Translations under genes and position numbers: made by a program
Shown here: positions 35,249-47,579 of the stretch, in pieces
Numbering within the stretch: position 1 is the first letter of the stretch
Layout: every line of letters begins with the position of its first letter
Notes under the pieces: generated by a model
What the model was told of the DNA's origin: nothing
The model's database searches: none
The model's input: the letters and a program-made list of their open reading frames with translations, nothing else
Origin: Nectonema munidae
Lineage: Eukaryota; Nematomorpha; Nectonematoida; Nectonematidae
Direction: 5' to 3'
DNA: 64,000 nt
Assembly: GCA_030549495.1 (NCBI GenBank)
Contig: JAUIRK010001052.1
Location: 2,542,001-2,606,000 of the forward strand

Positions 35249-37671
35249 CCGTTTTCCTTCCAATGTTCCTTTAAAGGAACATTATTTTTATTTGATTACT
35301 AAGTTAAATTATAATGAAAATTTTTAGAAGAAAAAATATATTTGTTTAATTTAACATTTTTAAAAAGAAATTAGTTTATTTTTGTTTGATATTTTTCCGA
35401 AATGATATAAAATTAAGGAATTTATTTTTTGCTTATTTTTGTCAAAAAAATAATCTAGTTTTTTGTCTTATTTTTCCAATCTACACTTGTACATTAAATT
35501 TTTCAAAAAAAAAGATTTAAAATAACTAACTTCATTTTAATTTTGCTTAAAGTAAGACTTTGAGCAAGTTTTATTGATAAAACATTTTTGCTGTTCGCCC
35601 CCCCCCCCCGCTTAAAGGAACATTGGAGGGTTTACACTTATCTTTCTCTCCCTATCTATACAGGTTTATATACATACTATTCTGAATAAATATATATAAA
35701 ATTATATATGTATTAAAAATATTTTCAAAAATATACTTTATCAATTTTTAGATAAAATTTTTAAATGGAAAGTTTCAAAAAGGTTACTACTTTACCTGAA
35801 GCTTATGACTATCTTGTAAATCAAAGTGTAAAAAATATCATTATTCTTCCTCCTAATTGTTCAGCTGAAAATGTGAGCGAAACCGAAGAAGTATACAGCG
35901 ATAAAGAAGACGAGTTTGAGCCAGCTGGAGAAATTGAAATAGAATTTGATGGGGATGTTGTTGAAACAAAGCCAAGAAAAAAACGTTCCAAGCTTGAAAA
36001 CGTTGAATGGCACAAGAATCGAACATTTTTTTCTCAAATGGCAGAAGATGATCTAGAAATCAAAGAAAAAATTTCGGAAATATGTGAAAGCTGCCCTTTT
36101 CTTCTATGGAAAAACTACTTCTTCAAAGATATCATCTCCCTTATTGTTGATCAAACAAACCTTTACGCAAATAGAGATATGAACAATAAAAGTTTCTCAG
36201 TGACCGAAGATGAAATTCAAGTTTTTTTTGGGAATTTTGATTTTGTCAGGATATCACAGTGTTCCTGAAGAACATCAATTCTGGTCTACACAACCCGACT
36301 TGGGAGTTGCTCTTATTCATAAAAATATGAGCAAAAATCGGTATTTAGAGATAAAAAAAGTATATTCATTTTCCAAACAATTTACATTCTTCAATTGACA
36401 GACTCCGTAAAATTTCTCCATTATACAAAATTTTAAATAAGAATTTAATTCAGTTTGGAGTTTTGCATAAGTGCCTTTCTATTGACGAATCTATAGTTCC
36501 ATATTATGGTCGCCATAGTAAACAATATATAAAAGGTAAGCCAATACGTTTTGGCTACAAAATTTGGTCTATTTGTAGCTCAACAGGATACCCTTACTAC
36601 TTAAAAATATATCAAGGTAAAGAAGAATTCGCAACAAAGACTCCATTGAGTACTAGGACTCCATTGAGTACAAGAGTAGTGAATGAACTAATAAGAGAAA
36701 TTTTAAAAGTTTCTACTCCTGAAAAACACGAACTGTACTTCGACAATTTTTTTTCTAGCTATGATTTGATGCTCGATTTGAGAAAAAGAGGTTTGCGCTC
36801 AGCGGGAACTATTAGGTGTAACAGAATATCTGGAGCTAGTAGTTTTCTCATGGATGACAAACAACTCAAAAAGAAAGAGAGGGGAACGTATGATTTTTGT
36901 AATGATGGAAAAGTTTTTTTTATCAAATGGAATGATAATTCAATTGTAAACTTAGCAAGTAACTGGCTTACTGATGAACCTTTACATGTTGCTAAAAGAA
37001 GAAATAAATTTGGCGAAAAAGCAGTAAAGCAACCGCACATTGTGTCTATGTACAACAGAAACATGGGTGGTGTAGACATTATGGATAAATTATTGAGCTC
37101 ATACAGAACAAAGATTCGGGGCAAAAAATGGTATTGGCCTTTGTTTACAAATGTGCTGTTGAACTTATCCATAGTGTCTGCATGGAAATTTTATTCTTTG
37201 ATATACGATGAGAAAATGTCTCATTTAGAATTTAGAAGAACAATTGCATTATGCTTGTTCAAATCTAAAGTTGAAAATAAACTTGCTGCCCGCCTCTCTG
37301 TTGGAGAAAGGTTGAACATAGAAAGCATACGTCGTGACTTATCTGAACACATAGCAGTGAAAACTTCACAAGGACGCTGTAAAATTTGCAAAAGGAACAC
37401 AACTAAAATGTGTAGCAAGTGCAATGTGAGGTTACATAATGAAAGTAGAACAGAATGTTTCGATTTTTATCATAAAAAATAAACTTTTGTGTTTTTGTAG
37501 TATTTTGTAGAAAACCTCCAATGTTCCTTTAAAGGAACATTGTGAAAAACCATCTAAAATGTATTTTTTATTTGATTCAACTATTTTAATAGAATAAAAC
37601 ACATAAAATATCAGTATTTTAGTTTTTGTAAATGTATTACATACAATCCAAAAATTTTGGTAGGAAAACGG
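35249..37671 (+). mobile_element. piggyBac transposon 1, about 2.42 kb
   Basis: TTAA (35245-35248) precedes the left end CCGTTTTCCTTCC. The right end in complement (from 37671) is CCGTTTTCCTACC. A perfect 18-bp palindrome TGTTCCTTTAAAGGAACA (35264-35281) starts 15 nt inside the left end; AA and TT extend the dyad to 22 bp. The same palindrome recurs at 37519-37536, about 135 nt inside the right end, and a half copy lies at about 35613-35624. The right end is not followed directly by TTAA; the nearest TTAA is at 37680-37683, eight bases further on. The element holds one transposase gene. Confidence 0.9.
35765..37482 (+). pseudogene. piggyBac transposase, two frame changes, catalytic triad kept
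   Basis: ATG at 35765. The N-terminal acidic region (to about residue 70) is followed by a basic KPRKKRSK stretch. Frame 35765-36268 gives way to 36210-36398 (GYHSVPEEHQFWSTQPDLGV) and then to 36463-37482. In the last frame the three catalytic aspartates are present: SIDESIVPYYG (D8), YFDNFFSSYDL (D94) and GGVDIMDKLLSSY (D205). The C-terminus has the cysteine-rich cross-brace finger (CKIC, CSKC, then H and C) that binds terminal DNA in piggyBac. An 18-bp direct duplication (TPLSTR twice, about 36645-36680) lies ahead of the second Asp. Two frame changes make it inactive as it stands, but the sequence is well preserved. Confidence 0.9.
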
Positions 37672-37929
37672 ACAGAAAATTAAAAGATTGCTTGTTTGTG
37701 TGAATGTTCAAAATATGTATATTAAAGTCTCCAGCGATAAAAAAAATCCATTTTTAACCAATTTAAATAGTCTTCAAGTGATAAAAGAAATTCAGGAATC
37801 AAAGTATTAGGTAGAATAATAAGGAAGAAACTTACAAAGTTTATTTATACATAAGAAAACAGAAATTCTATTTTATATATTAGATTATATTTATTGAACC
37901 ATGGTAAAAACACCGTCGCTCGGAAAATA

Positions 37930-39110
37930 TATCCATTTCAGTTATTAGTTAAATGCAAAAGGAGACATGTTCACAAAAAGTGAGCAAATATGACTTGAAT
38001 GAGGAAAGTTTGTTGAAGTTTGAAATGCAGTTGGAAGGAAGGATATTGAGAAGTTGGGGACAGAGCGAGAAAGGAGAGGCGAGGAGCTCATTACGTAGAG
38101 CTGTCTTCTCAGATTGTACTCGGTTTGATGGAGAGCAGGAACAAACTTTTTGATTGAGGGAGGCAAAGACAATTGACCCGTATTCTAAGTGTGGTAAAAT
38201 TATAGCTTTGTAATCTTTGTTGAAAAGTTTCTGGGAAGATGTTGACTAAGTAATTTCAGTACAAAAATTTCTTTATTCACTCTTTTGAAGATGTAACTGA
38301 TATGATGATCAAATTTAAGATGATCTGATAAGACAATGTCCAAATATTTGAAGCTAGGTGAAAAAGGAATGAAATTGTTTAAAAAAGAAATTCCAGCGGG
38401 TTTCTGCGACTGTTTTTGTAGAATTAAATTTCTTGTCCCAAATCTTTGACCAATTAAAAACGTTTAGAAGAGCCGGGTTCAAATAACGTGCAGCAAGAGA
38501 TGGATTCTCATGAGAGATGGAAATCATGATATCCTTTGCATAAGCAGCAGAATAGATTGATATATTATGTTGTAGGAAACATTTGACATCAGAAGAAAGT
38601 TTGTCAATTGTCACTAATAGACTATTGGTGAACATGAGGAACAATGTTGGAGCGAGAATACTGACTTGTGGGACCCCGAAGGTAATTTGCACCTTGTTAG
38701 AGAGACAGTGACCAACTCCTGTTTGAGTCATATTGTCAAGATAATCAGACAACCAAGCAAAAAGAGAGCCACGAATGCCAAACGATGGTAGGAGGCTGCG
38801 AATTGCTTCGTGTGGGACACTGCCAAAAGCATTGCTCAGATCAAGGAATGCGGCGGCTGAAGATTTGCGTTTTTTGCGATTGCATACCCATTTGTGATAG
38901 ACGCGTGCAATTTGATCTGTGGCGGAGTGGCCTTTGAGGAAACCAAATTGAGATTTATGAATAAGACTATGTTTTGCAAGGTGGGTGTCAATTGAGTCAT
39001 TTACAATATCTTCCATTATCTTCGCAATACACGATATCAGAGATATAGGTCTGTAATTTGATGGATCAGAAGGATCGCCATTATTTATTATAGGCCATTT
39101 TATGCCTATA
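37930..39110 (-). pseudogene. Jockey-type LINE reverse-transcriptase fragment
   Basis: On the - strand, from 39110 downward, come 'DPSNYRPISLISCIAKI', 'SQFGFLKGHSATDQI', motif A 'AFLDLSNAFGSVPHEAI', and 'ITFGVPQVSILAPTLF'. The last is the G-x-P-Q-G-S-x-L-G-P-x-L-F region. The degenerate catalytic box 'SAAYAKDIMI' stands where Y-A-D-D is expected. Further down, near 38340-38230, is 'KYLDIVLSDHLKFDHHISYI', the C-terminal thumb region. The catalytic box has lost Asp and stops interrupt the tail, so it is a dead 5'-truncated copy. No endonuclease domain and no 3' tail were identified. Confidence 0.85.
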
Positions 39111-41685
39111 ATAAAGTAATTGAAGAGATAAAAAATTGAAAACTAATATTAAATAATATAGAGTTCAAATCTCTAGACTACGATAAATTTATATATAAAG
39201 TGCAGACTTTGAGAAAACATAATTAGAATTGCACAATAGATGGATTATTGTATAAAAATAAGGGGTCAACATTTTCAAAGCATGCTTGTGAACATTTTCC
39301 TAATACAGATAAGACCTAGGACCTGTTCCCAAGGCTACAGACTTTTAAAAACTAAAATCACAAATATTGTGGAATTGCGTATGTTTGGTAAGTTTTGCGG
39401 GGAAGTACGGGAAAAAGTTAAAGCCCGTTTTATCGGGTACTTGTACAAATTTCTTTGCGGGTGGGAGCAACCGTGTCTATGTTTTGACGGGTATAAAGCG
39501 AATAAGCAATTTATTTCCTCGCATTACTCTAACTCATACTTCTCCAAGAAAGTATAAAATAGCTATAATTTTATATAAAAGAAAATAATATTGAAACATA
39601 ATTTTGTCCTCTAAGTTTCATTGATTTTTTAGAAATTTTTTTTACTGAAAATTTATATGGAAATTGAAAAAAGAAAAAAATGATTTTTCATAAATATCTG
39701 TTTGTGCATATAAAAAACATTTTAAATATACCCAAGTACAGCAGAAAAAGGCCAAGCGAAAAGAACAGAGAGAGCGTGAAAGAAGACTGAAAGCTAGAAA
39801 TAAAACAAGAGATTTAAGGATGGATTAACGGGAAAAATGATATGTACTTTTAAGCGGTTGAGAAATAAGTAGCCATAGGATAACAGCAAACAGTACATGC
39901 AAAAAGAAGATGGAAGAAAGGCAGAGGATGAAATGAAAAATCCTGGGCTGAGCATACTAGTAATCAAAGTTCCGTCTGCCACACTTTTACCAAATATTCT
40001 CCTAACACCCCTTTTCAAGACAAAGTAATAAATTAAAGTATGTATTTTATACAGAAATGTCACCTATAAAAGACAATTTCACATCCAACACATAGTAAGG
40101 ATAGAGCAGATTTTAAGCTGAAGAAAACCACAATCTAAAAATGGTTGGAATACAAACTCAAAACAAATTAGGATAGATTACCTTATTATTTGTAAAAAAA
40201 CTGAAAACTTTGACGAGCAAGAAATGAAAAATGATATAGGAATAAGAGCGAAGTGCATAAATAGGAGAATATTCCCATGTTTGAAAGCCATACCCATTTC
40301 TCAAATAATGAAGCTTCAAAAAAATAATGAATAGAGATTCATAACTCTATAATAGATATAATAAAACATCAAATAAGGATTTAATATGTGAAATAAAATA
40401 TGTGTATTTCTCATGACAAAACAAGATACGGACACGAAACAGAGTTATAATTTTATAAGTATGCCAAAGTATATGGAAGAATAAATTTGGGTCGTTTATT
40501 CAATTAAACAACTGACAAAGGTAGGAAATCAGAAGTTGTTCTTATTCTACATCTAATTTTCTTTATTTCATTGTAATATGTCTAAAAAACAAACGTAAAA
40601 GTACCGTATTCGATTTATTGCAATGCTTTTGAAATTAGAAGCAGATAAAAAATTTATAACTTTTTGTTTGCAATTAAAAACATAGAAAGCCCTAAATTGG
40701 CGATTTGAGCATACTTCCTAATAAACTCAGTTATTTGAAGAAAATATAAAAAAAACTTTCAACGAAAAGTACAAACGATTTTTCGTTAAATATATAACAA
40801 AGGATAACTTGAAAATAGACTTATTTAACTCAGAGTGTTTCAGCATTAGCATTGGTATGTTTAAAACAAGATTAAAGATTTTGGCAAAAAAGTTGAGGCT
40901 GTGATATCGTCAAAATAGAACTATAGGTCTTTAAATCAGTTAGGTCTAAAATAGTACTAAATTCAACTAAGTTAGGTCTAATACTTGATAATTCAAAAAA
41001 AATGATAAAAATATTTTGATATTGACTTTATGATTAAAAAAATATGAACCTATTCTTAAAAGTAATAGTTGAAAATATATATAAAATATACGCCTTGTTT
41101 TAAAACACAAAAGGTTTCGTCTTACAGTTATATCAATCTACTAAAAACCAAACTTAAAAACAAATGGTTATATTAAACTAATAGAATTTAATCAAAAAAG
41201 TATTATTAAGTTTCTACTTCACTTCTTGAAATAAGCGAAACAGAATTAAATATTTTCGTTGAATAGAAATAAAATAATTTAAAAGTATACGGGTTCCCAA
41301 AAGTTATAGGTTTCATCACAATCAAAAATGCCTGAATACCACGCAGACTTCAGTCGAAAAATCAACAGTATACTCACTAACACAACAAACCTGAAGTCCA
41401 TAATCTAATTCAAATAAAAAAGGTTGAATTTAAATATCTTTCTGGGCATAAAGAGAACTGCCCAAGTCGGCACAAAATTATTAAAATTTTCAATTACGAT
41501 CTGAAGAAGGAGGTTTGTAGTTTAAAAGATACTGAACTATTATCATGTAAACATATTTTATCATCTCTATTAAAAACATGGGTCCATTGGACCAGAACAT
41601 TTTATATCTCTTAGGAACTTCATATTCATTCGTTTGTAAAAAATTGTACTTGTTTACCTATATTATAAAAGTTGTCATTTTTTCA
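39111..41685. other. AT-rich DNA, one GC-richer patch
   Basis: 39360-39500 is GC-richer, with GTACGGG and CGGGTAC facing each other (about 39405-39440), like the ends of some hAT elements, but no boundaries were found. The frames at 39240-39588 overlap in two registers and are not called. The rest shows nothing. Confidence 0.3.
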
Positions 41686-41689
41686 CGGT

Positions 41690-41820
41690 AGGGCAAAATG
41701 AATAAATATTTTTGAAGACGTAAATCACAAATTTGATTGACACTTTTAGACATTTGCATATCCTAATTGCTAAAACTGAGTCGAGAAATGAAATCAGCAT
41801 GGTCAATTAATCTCCCCCTT
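41690..41820 (+). repeat. Single copy of the ~155-bp satellite unit
   Basis: The words 'cacaaatttgattgaca' and 'gagtcgagaaatgaaatcag' with 'catggtcaatt' match the unit at 1030-1815 and 50165-51240. Confidence 0.7.
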
Positions 41821-42466
41821 CTCGTAATTGATGGTTAAGCAATCAAAAAATATTTAATCAAAATTTAAAAACTAGCGTATTTTCACCAGCTTTGTTGAAA
41901 GACGGTTTCTTGAGCTGTTCCAAATGTGTGATAATTTGGAAAAATATAAGAGCGGCAATCGAGCAGGAGTAAACAATTCATACGCCAAATTACAAAAACC
42001 CATTGGCACAAAAGGGTTTTTTGTGTTCTAATATCGGCATGAAGCCAATATTTTGTTGTATCTTTTTTAACATCAAATAATTTAAAAAAGATAGGCTGAT
42101 ACTTCACATGTTTATACGCTGTTAGCACCATTCTACTAAAAGGAAAATTCTACGAAAGACATTTTTATACTCTTTAAATTTTCTATTTGAATTCTTTCAA
42201 AGAATTAGAAAATAGGCAAAAAAAACTCTAATACTTTTTTTAAATATTTGAAAAACCAAGTCAATAGGTTTTATGAAGAGGGTTTACATAAAAATAAAAT
42301 CCATCTAGGTTTTATTTAGCTGGCCAAAATTGCCAAAGTTGAGTCCAACAGTGAGAAGGGCAATTTTCCAATGTAAACTAGAAAATAATTCTATAGAAAA
42401 TTAAATACTCAACGGATGTTTTTGTGATAGCTAAGTATAAACTTTCATTCAAAATAAACGATTTAA

Positions 42467-42572
42467 CCCATTTACGAAGAGTGTTCCCAAAGGGAACGCA
42501 GACGAATTCTTACTTTACATGGAATTTAATAGGAATTGCTAAAGTCGTCTGCTTTGCTTGGTCTTAAATGGG
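42467..42572 (+). mobile_element. TTAA miniature element D (106 bp)
   Basis: Flanked by TTAA at 42463-42466 and 42573-42576. Termini are CCCATTTACGA and, in complement, CCCATTTAAGA. The dyad TGTTCCCAAAGGGAACG begins at offset 15 (42482). Its 15-nt outer flank (ending ACGAAGAG) is more like that of element C, while its palindrome is like that of element A. CAGACGA and CGTCTGC words are kept. It is shorter than A, C and E by a deletion in the middle. Confidence 0.75.
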
Positions 42573-42576
42573 TTAA

Positions 42577-43985
42577 AATGAATTTGTACCAAATTGAGCA
42601 CAAAAAAAGCAATTATTTTTCATTTCTTTAGGGAAATATATTCTCAAAAATATATAATAGATTGTATATGATGACTGAAAAAATTGCTCTTTTATTTGTA
42701 TAATCACTAATTTAATTTATTTAAATCCATTTTCCACGCTATACAACCCGCCATTAAAAAATTTACTTAGAACAATCAGGGAAATAAAATTTTTGTTTTC
42801 TTGTAAATAATTGAGATATATTTAAATCAAGCTATTTTAAGTATTTTTAACACTATAGAAAATTGCACATAGTTATACAATGAGACTGTTATATTTTAAA
42901 ATTATAATTCAAATTTTACGTTTATTTCAAAAACTATCAAAACTATACTAGGCTCTGACCAGTCGTATCCTTTTGAACTGTACAATATTGGTTTTTCATC
43001 TACTTTACCGTCCTGCCTCTTTAACAAACGTTCGGTTTTCAAGCATTGCTTATATTATAACAAATAATAAAGTCTATGTTTTTACTTTTATACCAAAATA
43101 AAAAAATGAATGAATAATATGACTATATTTATTCTGAACTTTTGAAAAGCCACCATTTATTCCATAAAGTTTGTTTCATAAAATTAACTTCTTTCTTTTT
43201 GTACAAAATTTGGTACCAATTCATTTTAAATAATCGTCTATTTTGAATTAAAGTTTATACTTAACTTTTTTATATTTTTTTAAACTTATTTTCAAATTAA
43301 AATTCGAAATTTTGTTGAAAAAATTTAAGTAATTTAAATTAATTATTGGATATCAAGACACTTTCAGCCTTAAGACTATATGTTTGTATTATGTTTGAAT
43401 ATGTTTAATCACTGTTAATTGTGATTTTGTTTTTAAGAACTGGAAGTCTAACTGTTATGCTAAGAGGTACATCCTAACAGCCATTGAGGCTAATTTAAAA
43501 AATATTTTAAGTATTTTCTAAAATATTTAAGTCATTTTGAGGGTATTCATATTCGGGTGAAAAGACGAACCCGATAAATATAATTGACAGTTTTTTTGGT
43601 ATATTTATTATATTTATGCATAATCTTAATTTATTATATATTATATACAAGTTTTGAATTTACCACTAAACTTAGTTTTGAAAATTGTCATTTTTTGTTA
43701 GCAATGGTTAAAATGTCCTGTTTTTGTCACAATAAAATATTGTCAAATTACTTTATACATAATCAAATATTCTATATACCTAGTAATTAATCCTAAATTT
43801 ATCTAGTTTGAAGACAATATTAAAAATATTTACGGTAATTTTTTTATCGATAACTATAATCTTATTTAAAAAATCATAACTTACCTTTTAAAAAAAAGTT
43901 GGTTATAAGATTCTCTACTCGTATACCATCACCTTTCGTCTCATCAACTCGAAAATTAGTAAGTTTTTAATTGAAAACCTAAAGC
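42577..43985. other. AT-rich DNA, nothing recognised
   Basis: No coding, repeat or RNA signal supported. The frame at 43584-43790 is F/I/Y-rich and looks like chance. Confidence 0.35.
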
Positions 43986-43989
43986 TCTA

Positions 43990-44990
43990 TGTGGAAAACA
44001 CCATCCTAATGTCAAAAAATTTCAAGTCTAAGTAACATCAATGCTACAATTGCCTTAAATTCAACCATATTAAAAACTGTAAACCCAACTCTCCGCACTG
44101 TTCCTACTATGATCAAAGAAAGTATCTTTTAAGAAAATCCTCTACGTCTTAGCTGCTTAAACAGCAACACTCTACTCTCTCCTAATCATCTTCCTTCGGC
44201 TACACACCTTCTCAATTTAAATGAAACCACCAAAAGTTATTATACCCTATTATGTTACACATCCTCTATGTAAACCTCAACCACTATAAAACAGCTTGGT
44301 CAAACCTTCTCTTCTACATTTTAACACGTGATATTATATTTATAAACGACCATATACAGAATACTCTTACGTTCATACAATTCCTTCAAATTACAATGTA
44401 CGACACGTTTCCATCAGTAAACTTTTATTAAGCATGTATTATCATCAAATCATCTTTACAATTTTCTTTTATTTATCAACACTACAGTCAAGATTACATA
44501 TTTGTACTCATATTTAGCGATAATCCCTTCTCATTTTAATTCACTCTATTTTGCCATTACTTCAAATTTTTCGCAAAATCTTAACTCTATTGAAAACTGA
44601 TCACCTCTTTCGTACAAAAAATAGCACGTAATCATTTAATACCACTTGTTAAAATGCTATTGATTGCAATTCGTGTTCTCTGCTATGGGACTATAAAGAA
44701 AACACAGGCGCCACTCAACTTATCTTATTCTTAACATCCCACAATATTCACCGAGCTTACACATCTAAAGAGCCACCTTTTTTTTAATTTTCGAAAAAAG
44801 CATTATCTTCCATGTTGACTTGACCATAGCCTCAAAAAACGATCTGTATTGGAGCACCTTTTCATCACTTTTCAGGTAAACATAACATCTTTCTCTAGAC
44901 TAACCAACCAAAACCTACCTATACTCATTTGAACAATTTTCTAATCGACTCAATACAAAACTTCTATCATAACTCCTCAGAATAAACTCG
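43990..44990 (+). pseudogene. Jockey-type LINE: zinc knuckle and endonuclease relic
   Basis: 44046-44110 encodes CYNCLKFNHIKNCKPNSPHC, a C-x2-C-x4-H-x3-C knuckle like those in LINE ORF1, with one residue fewer than usual. Near 44675-44840 come 'LLWDYKENTGATQLILFL', 'TSHNIHRAYTSKEPPFF' and 'VDLTIASKNDLYW', matching the end of the apurinic endonuclease domain (H-x-x-W-G, x-R-G-x-x-L, then D-L-T-x-A-S). Many stops and frame changes separate them. The base composition is C-richer on this strand than in its flanks. The RT C-terminus at 49.7 kb, same strand, could belong to the same insertion, split by later elements. Confidence 0.45.
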
Positions 44991-45323
44991 CCGCCTTACT
45001 CTTATAAAAAGAAAATTTTTTTATCAAAAATGAATATAAAAAAATAACTGCAAAAGAAAGCGAAAAGAATAAACTATCAAATCAAAATATATGTACATGC
45101 ACATGTTAAATTATGAATTTAATAAAATCAAAAACCAGGAATCGCATTCATTCGATTTTCACAAAATATAAGGTAGGAAATTTTTTTTAACTTATAGTTT
45201 AAAAGAAAAGAGAGGCGAGAATGTAAATTATTATTAGTTATAAGAAGATAATAGATATTGTTTAACTCTGTTTTTAAAAGAAGATATAAAAAAAGTATAA
45301 ATCTTCAAATAAAAACATTACTA

Positions 45324-47135
45324 CAGTGGAATCTCCCAATACCAACCGCGCAGAAAACCGAATCTCACTAAAGATTGTTCAGTTCAAAATATAAAATCAT
45401 ATTCATAAAACCGAACGTTATGCTAAAAATAATGCTTATTGCAACCACAAGAAAAAAAGCCTACGAGCAACAATATACTGAAAGTGTCCGATAAATGAAC
45501 GGTATTGTTAAGGTTACGTAATGAATGAAAGGAAGTATTTCTTAGGGTAAACTTTAAAGACAAATGTTATTTTATAACAAATAATGAATGTCAAATCAAT
45601 TATTACGCCCGAACCTTTTACAGCAACTTCTGAAAACCAATCGGTAAGTGTAATAAAAAACAACAAAACGATGCATAACAGTTATGCCTTAGTTAAGCGG
45701 TATGCGTTGCCAGCTAGCGAGGCCCGCTCTTTAGTTATTCTTGTAATAAAAAATGTTTCTTTCAATTTTAGATTTTTTTAATCGTTTAGATATAGTATGT
45801 TTATATAATATGGCAAAAAGAAAACGAACAGAACTTGACTTAATCATGAAAGTTAAATCAATTAAAGAAGTTGAGAATGGCTTGACGAGAGAAGATGCAG
45901 CGAAAAAGCATGGAATTGGAAAATCAACAACAGTATGCGACATTTTAAAAAGTGGAAATTAAAGATAGAAGAAGCTCCTGCAGAAGTAAAAAGTAAAGGA
46001 GTTGATGATCGTATGCTTCAGAACAGCCAGAGACAAGAACATCCCCGTGAGTGGTACTTTAATAATAGCAAAAGCGCAACAATTTGCTAAACAACTGAAT
46101 TTGGCTAACTTTTGTGTTTCAGAGGGATGGATGAACAAACAAAAGCGATGATATGAAATCAAGCAGAGGATTGCTTGTGGTGAAAGTGGAAAAGTCGACC
46201 AAGAAATCTTTGACGGATGAAAAGACAAAATCGTCCAACTGTGTACTGAATACGAACCACAAAACATCTTTAACGGTGATGTTTCAAGCACTACCAGATA
46301 AAACTTTTGTGGAAAAACAGGAAGATCTTACGGGAACTAAAACTTCGAAAGAAAGAATTACCGCCATGTTTACATGCAGTATGACCGGCGAAAAGGTAAA
46401 TATTCTAATCTTTCCCATGAAAATCATTATCATGTACTGTAATTTATCATTATTATAAACTTATTATTTTTTTGTTGATATGATTCTAATCTATCATAAA
46501 CTTTGTCTTCATTACATTCATGAATATTATCATTGTCATCAATATCATCGGCATTGTTATCATCATCATAGACATTTGATTTTTTTACAAATTAATATGA
46601 CTCTAATCAAACGTTTTTTCTTCATATTTTAGCTAAAAGCCATGATCAAAAATCGCGCAGAGAAACTTCGATGTTTTAAAAACGTCAAGAAGGAGACATT
46701 GTCTGTTGTTTGGAGATCCAACAAGAAATCTCGAAGACTCAACAAGAAAGCTCGAAGACTCAACAAGAAGTTCGAAGACTACGTCAATGTTTTGAACCAA
46801 AAAATCAGACTCCAAAAAAGAAAGATTTTGCTTTTCTTTGACAATGCATCTTTGTATGCAAAATTTGAAAAACTAGAACGTTAAACTTGCCTTTTTACCA
46901 GCCAACACGACGTCTGTATTACAGCCGCTTGACCAAGGAATCGTCAAGGAGTTCAAGATCTGTTACAGAACAAAACTGATGAGAAGTGTCATCGCAAAAA
47001 TAGACGATGTAAAATTCGCAGCCGATTTAATGAAACAAGTTACTGTTTAAAAAGATGGTAATTTTTTTTACAGAGAATTAAGTTCAAGATTGTCAAAAAA
47101 AAAGGCACAGAAAAACAAACGTCGCTAGACAGTTG
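45324..47135 (+). mobile_element. Tigger/pogo element 2, decayed, one end visible
   Basis: The left end TA-CAGTGGAATCTCCCAATAC (45322 on) looks like a pogo terminus; no matching right end was found. The transposase starts at MAKRKRTELDLIMKVKSI (45810), a CENP-B-type helix-turn-helix. Later come 'TEYEPQNIFNGD' (first Asp region, near 46250), 'KRKILLFFDNASLYAKFE' (second Asp, near 46830), and 'LDQGIVKEFKICYRTKL' (third Asp, near 46930). The tail 'EKQTSLDS' (47110) resembles the PCNA-box tail of the 24-kb Tigger. At least five interruptions. A local triplication of 'cgaagactcaacaagaa' lies at 46730-46780. Confidence 0.7.
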
Positions 47136-47539
47136 ATTAAAAAAATCATTAAATTAATATTATGGCTATATAAATTATTGTTTTAAAGCTAAATTTTTAA
47201 TTTTAAGCCACGATTTTGTAAATAAATTTGTTACCTATGATTTGGTATAATTTTATTATTTTGCGTCTTTTATACATTGATTTAAAAAAATGTTAAACAA
47301 CTAAATTCCAAATTTCTTTCCTAACAATAACGCGCTTTTTCCAAGATTTTATTTTTGTTATTATTTGCCAAAAAAACATTTATATTAATACAAAAATAAG
47401 TCTAAATATATTCAATATAAACTCTCTAGGCCAAACTTACGTTTTTTAGGTTAGGACAATGGGAGTTTTTTGTGTTGTAAAGTATTTTGGACTTTAAGTA
47501 ATAAATTTGGCAAAAACTTCATGCCGGTCAAATTTTTAA

Positions 47540-47572
47540 CCCTTTTTGAGGCTAGGCGGCCGAAATCCGCCC
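47540..47572 (+). mobile_element. Possible one-sided end of a TTAA miniature element
   Basis: TTAA at 47536-47539 is followed by CCCTTTTTGAGGCTA (15 nt) and then GGCGGCCGAAATCCGCC, whose outer GGCGG and CCGCC pair. This is the same layout as elements A-F, again with a different palindrome. The opposite terminus was not found nearby, so it may be truncated or coincidental. Confidence 0.35.
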
Positions 47573-47579
47573 TCTTCAA

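Noticed and set aside
41883-42131. Mariner transposase fragment on the - strand
   Set aside because: A loose resemblance to the W-x-x-x-G-x-x-x-x-E-L-L region only; no catalytic motif or inverted repeats.
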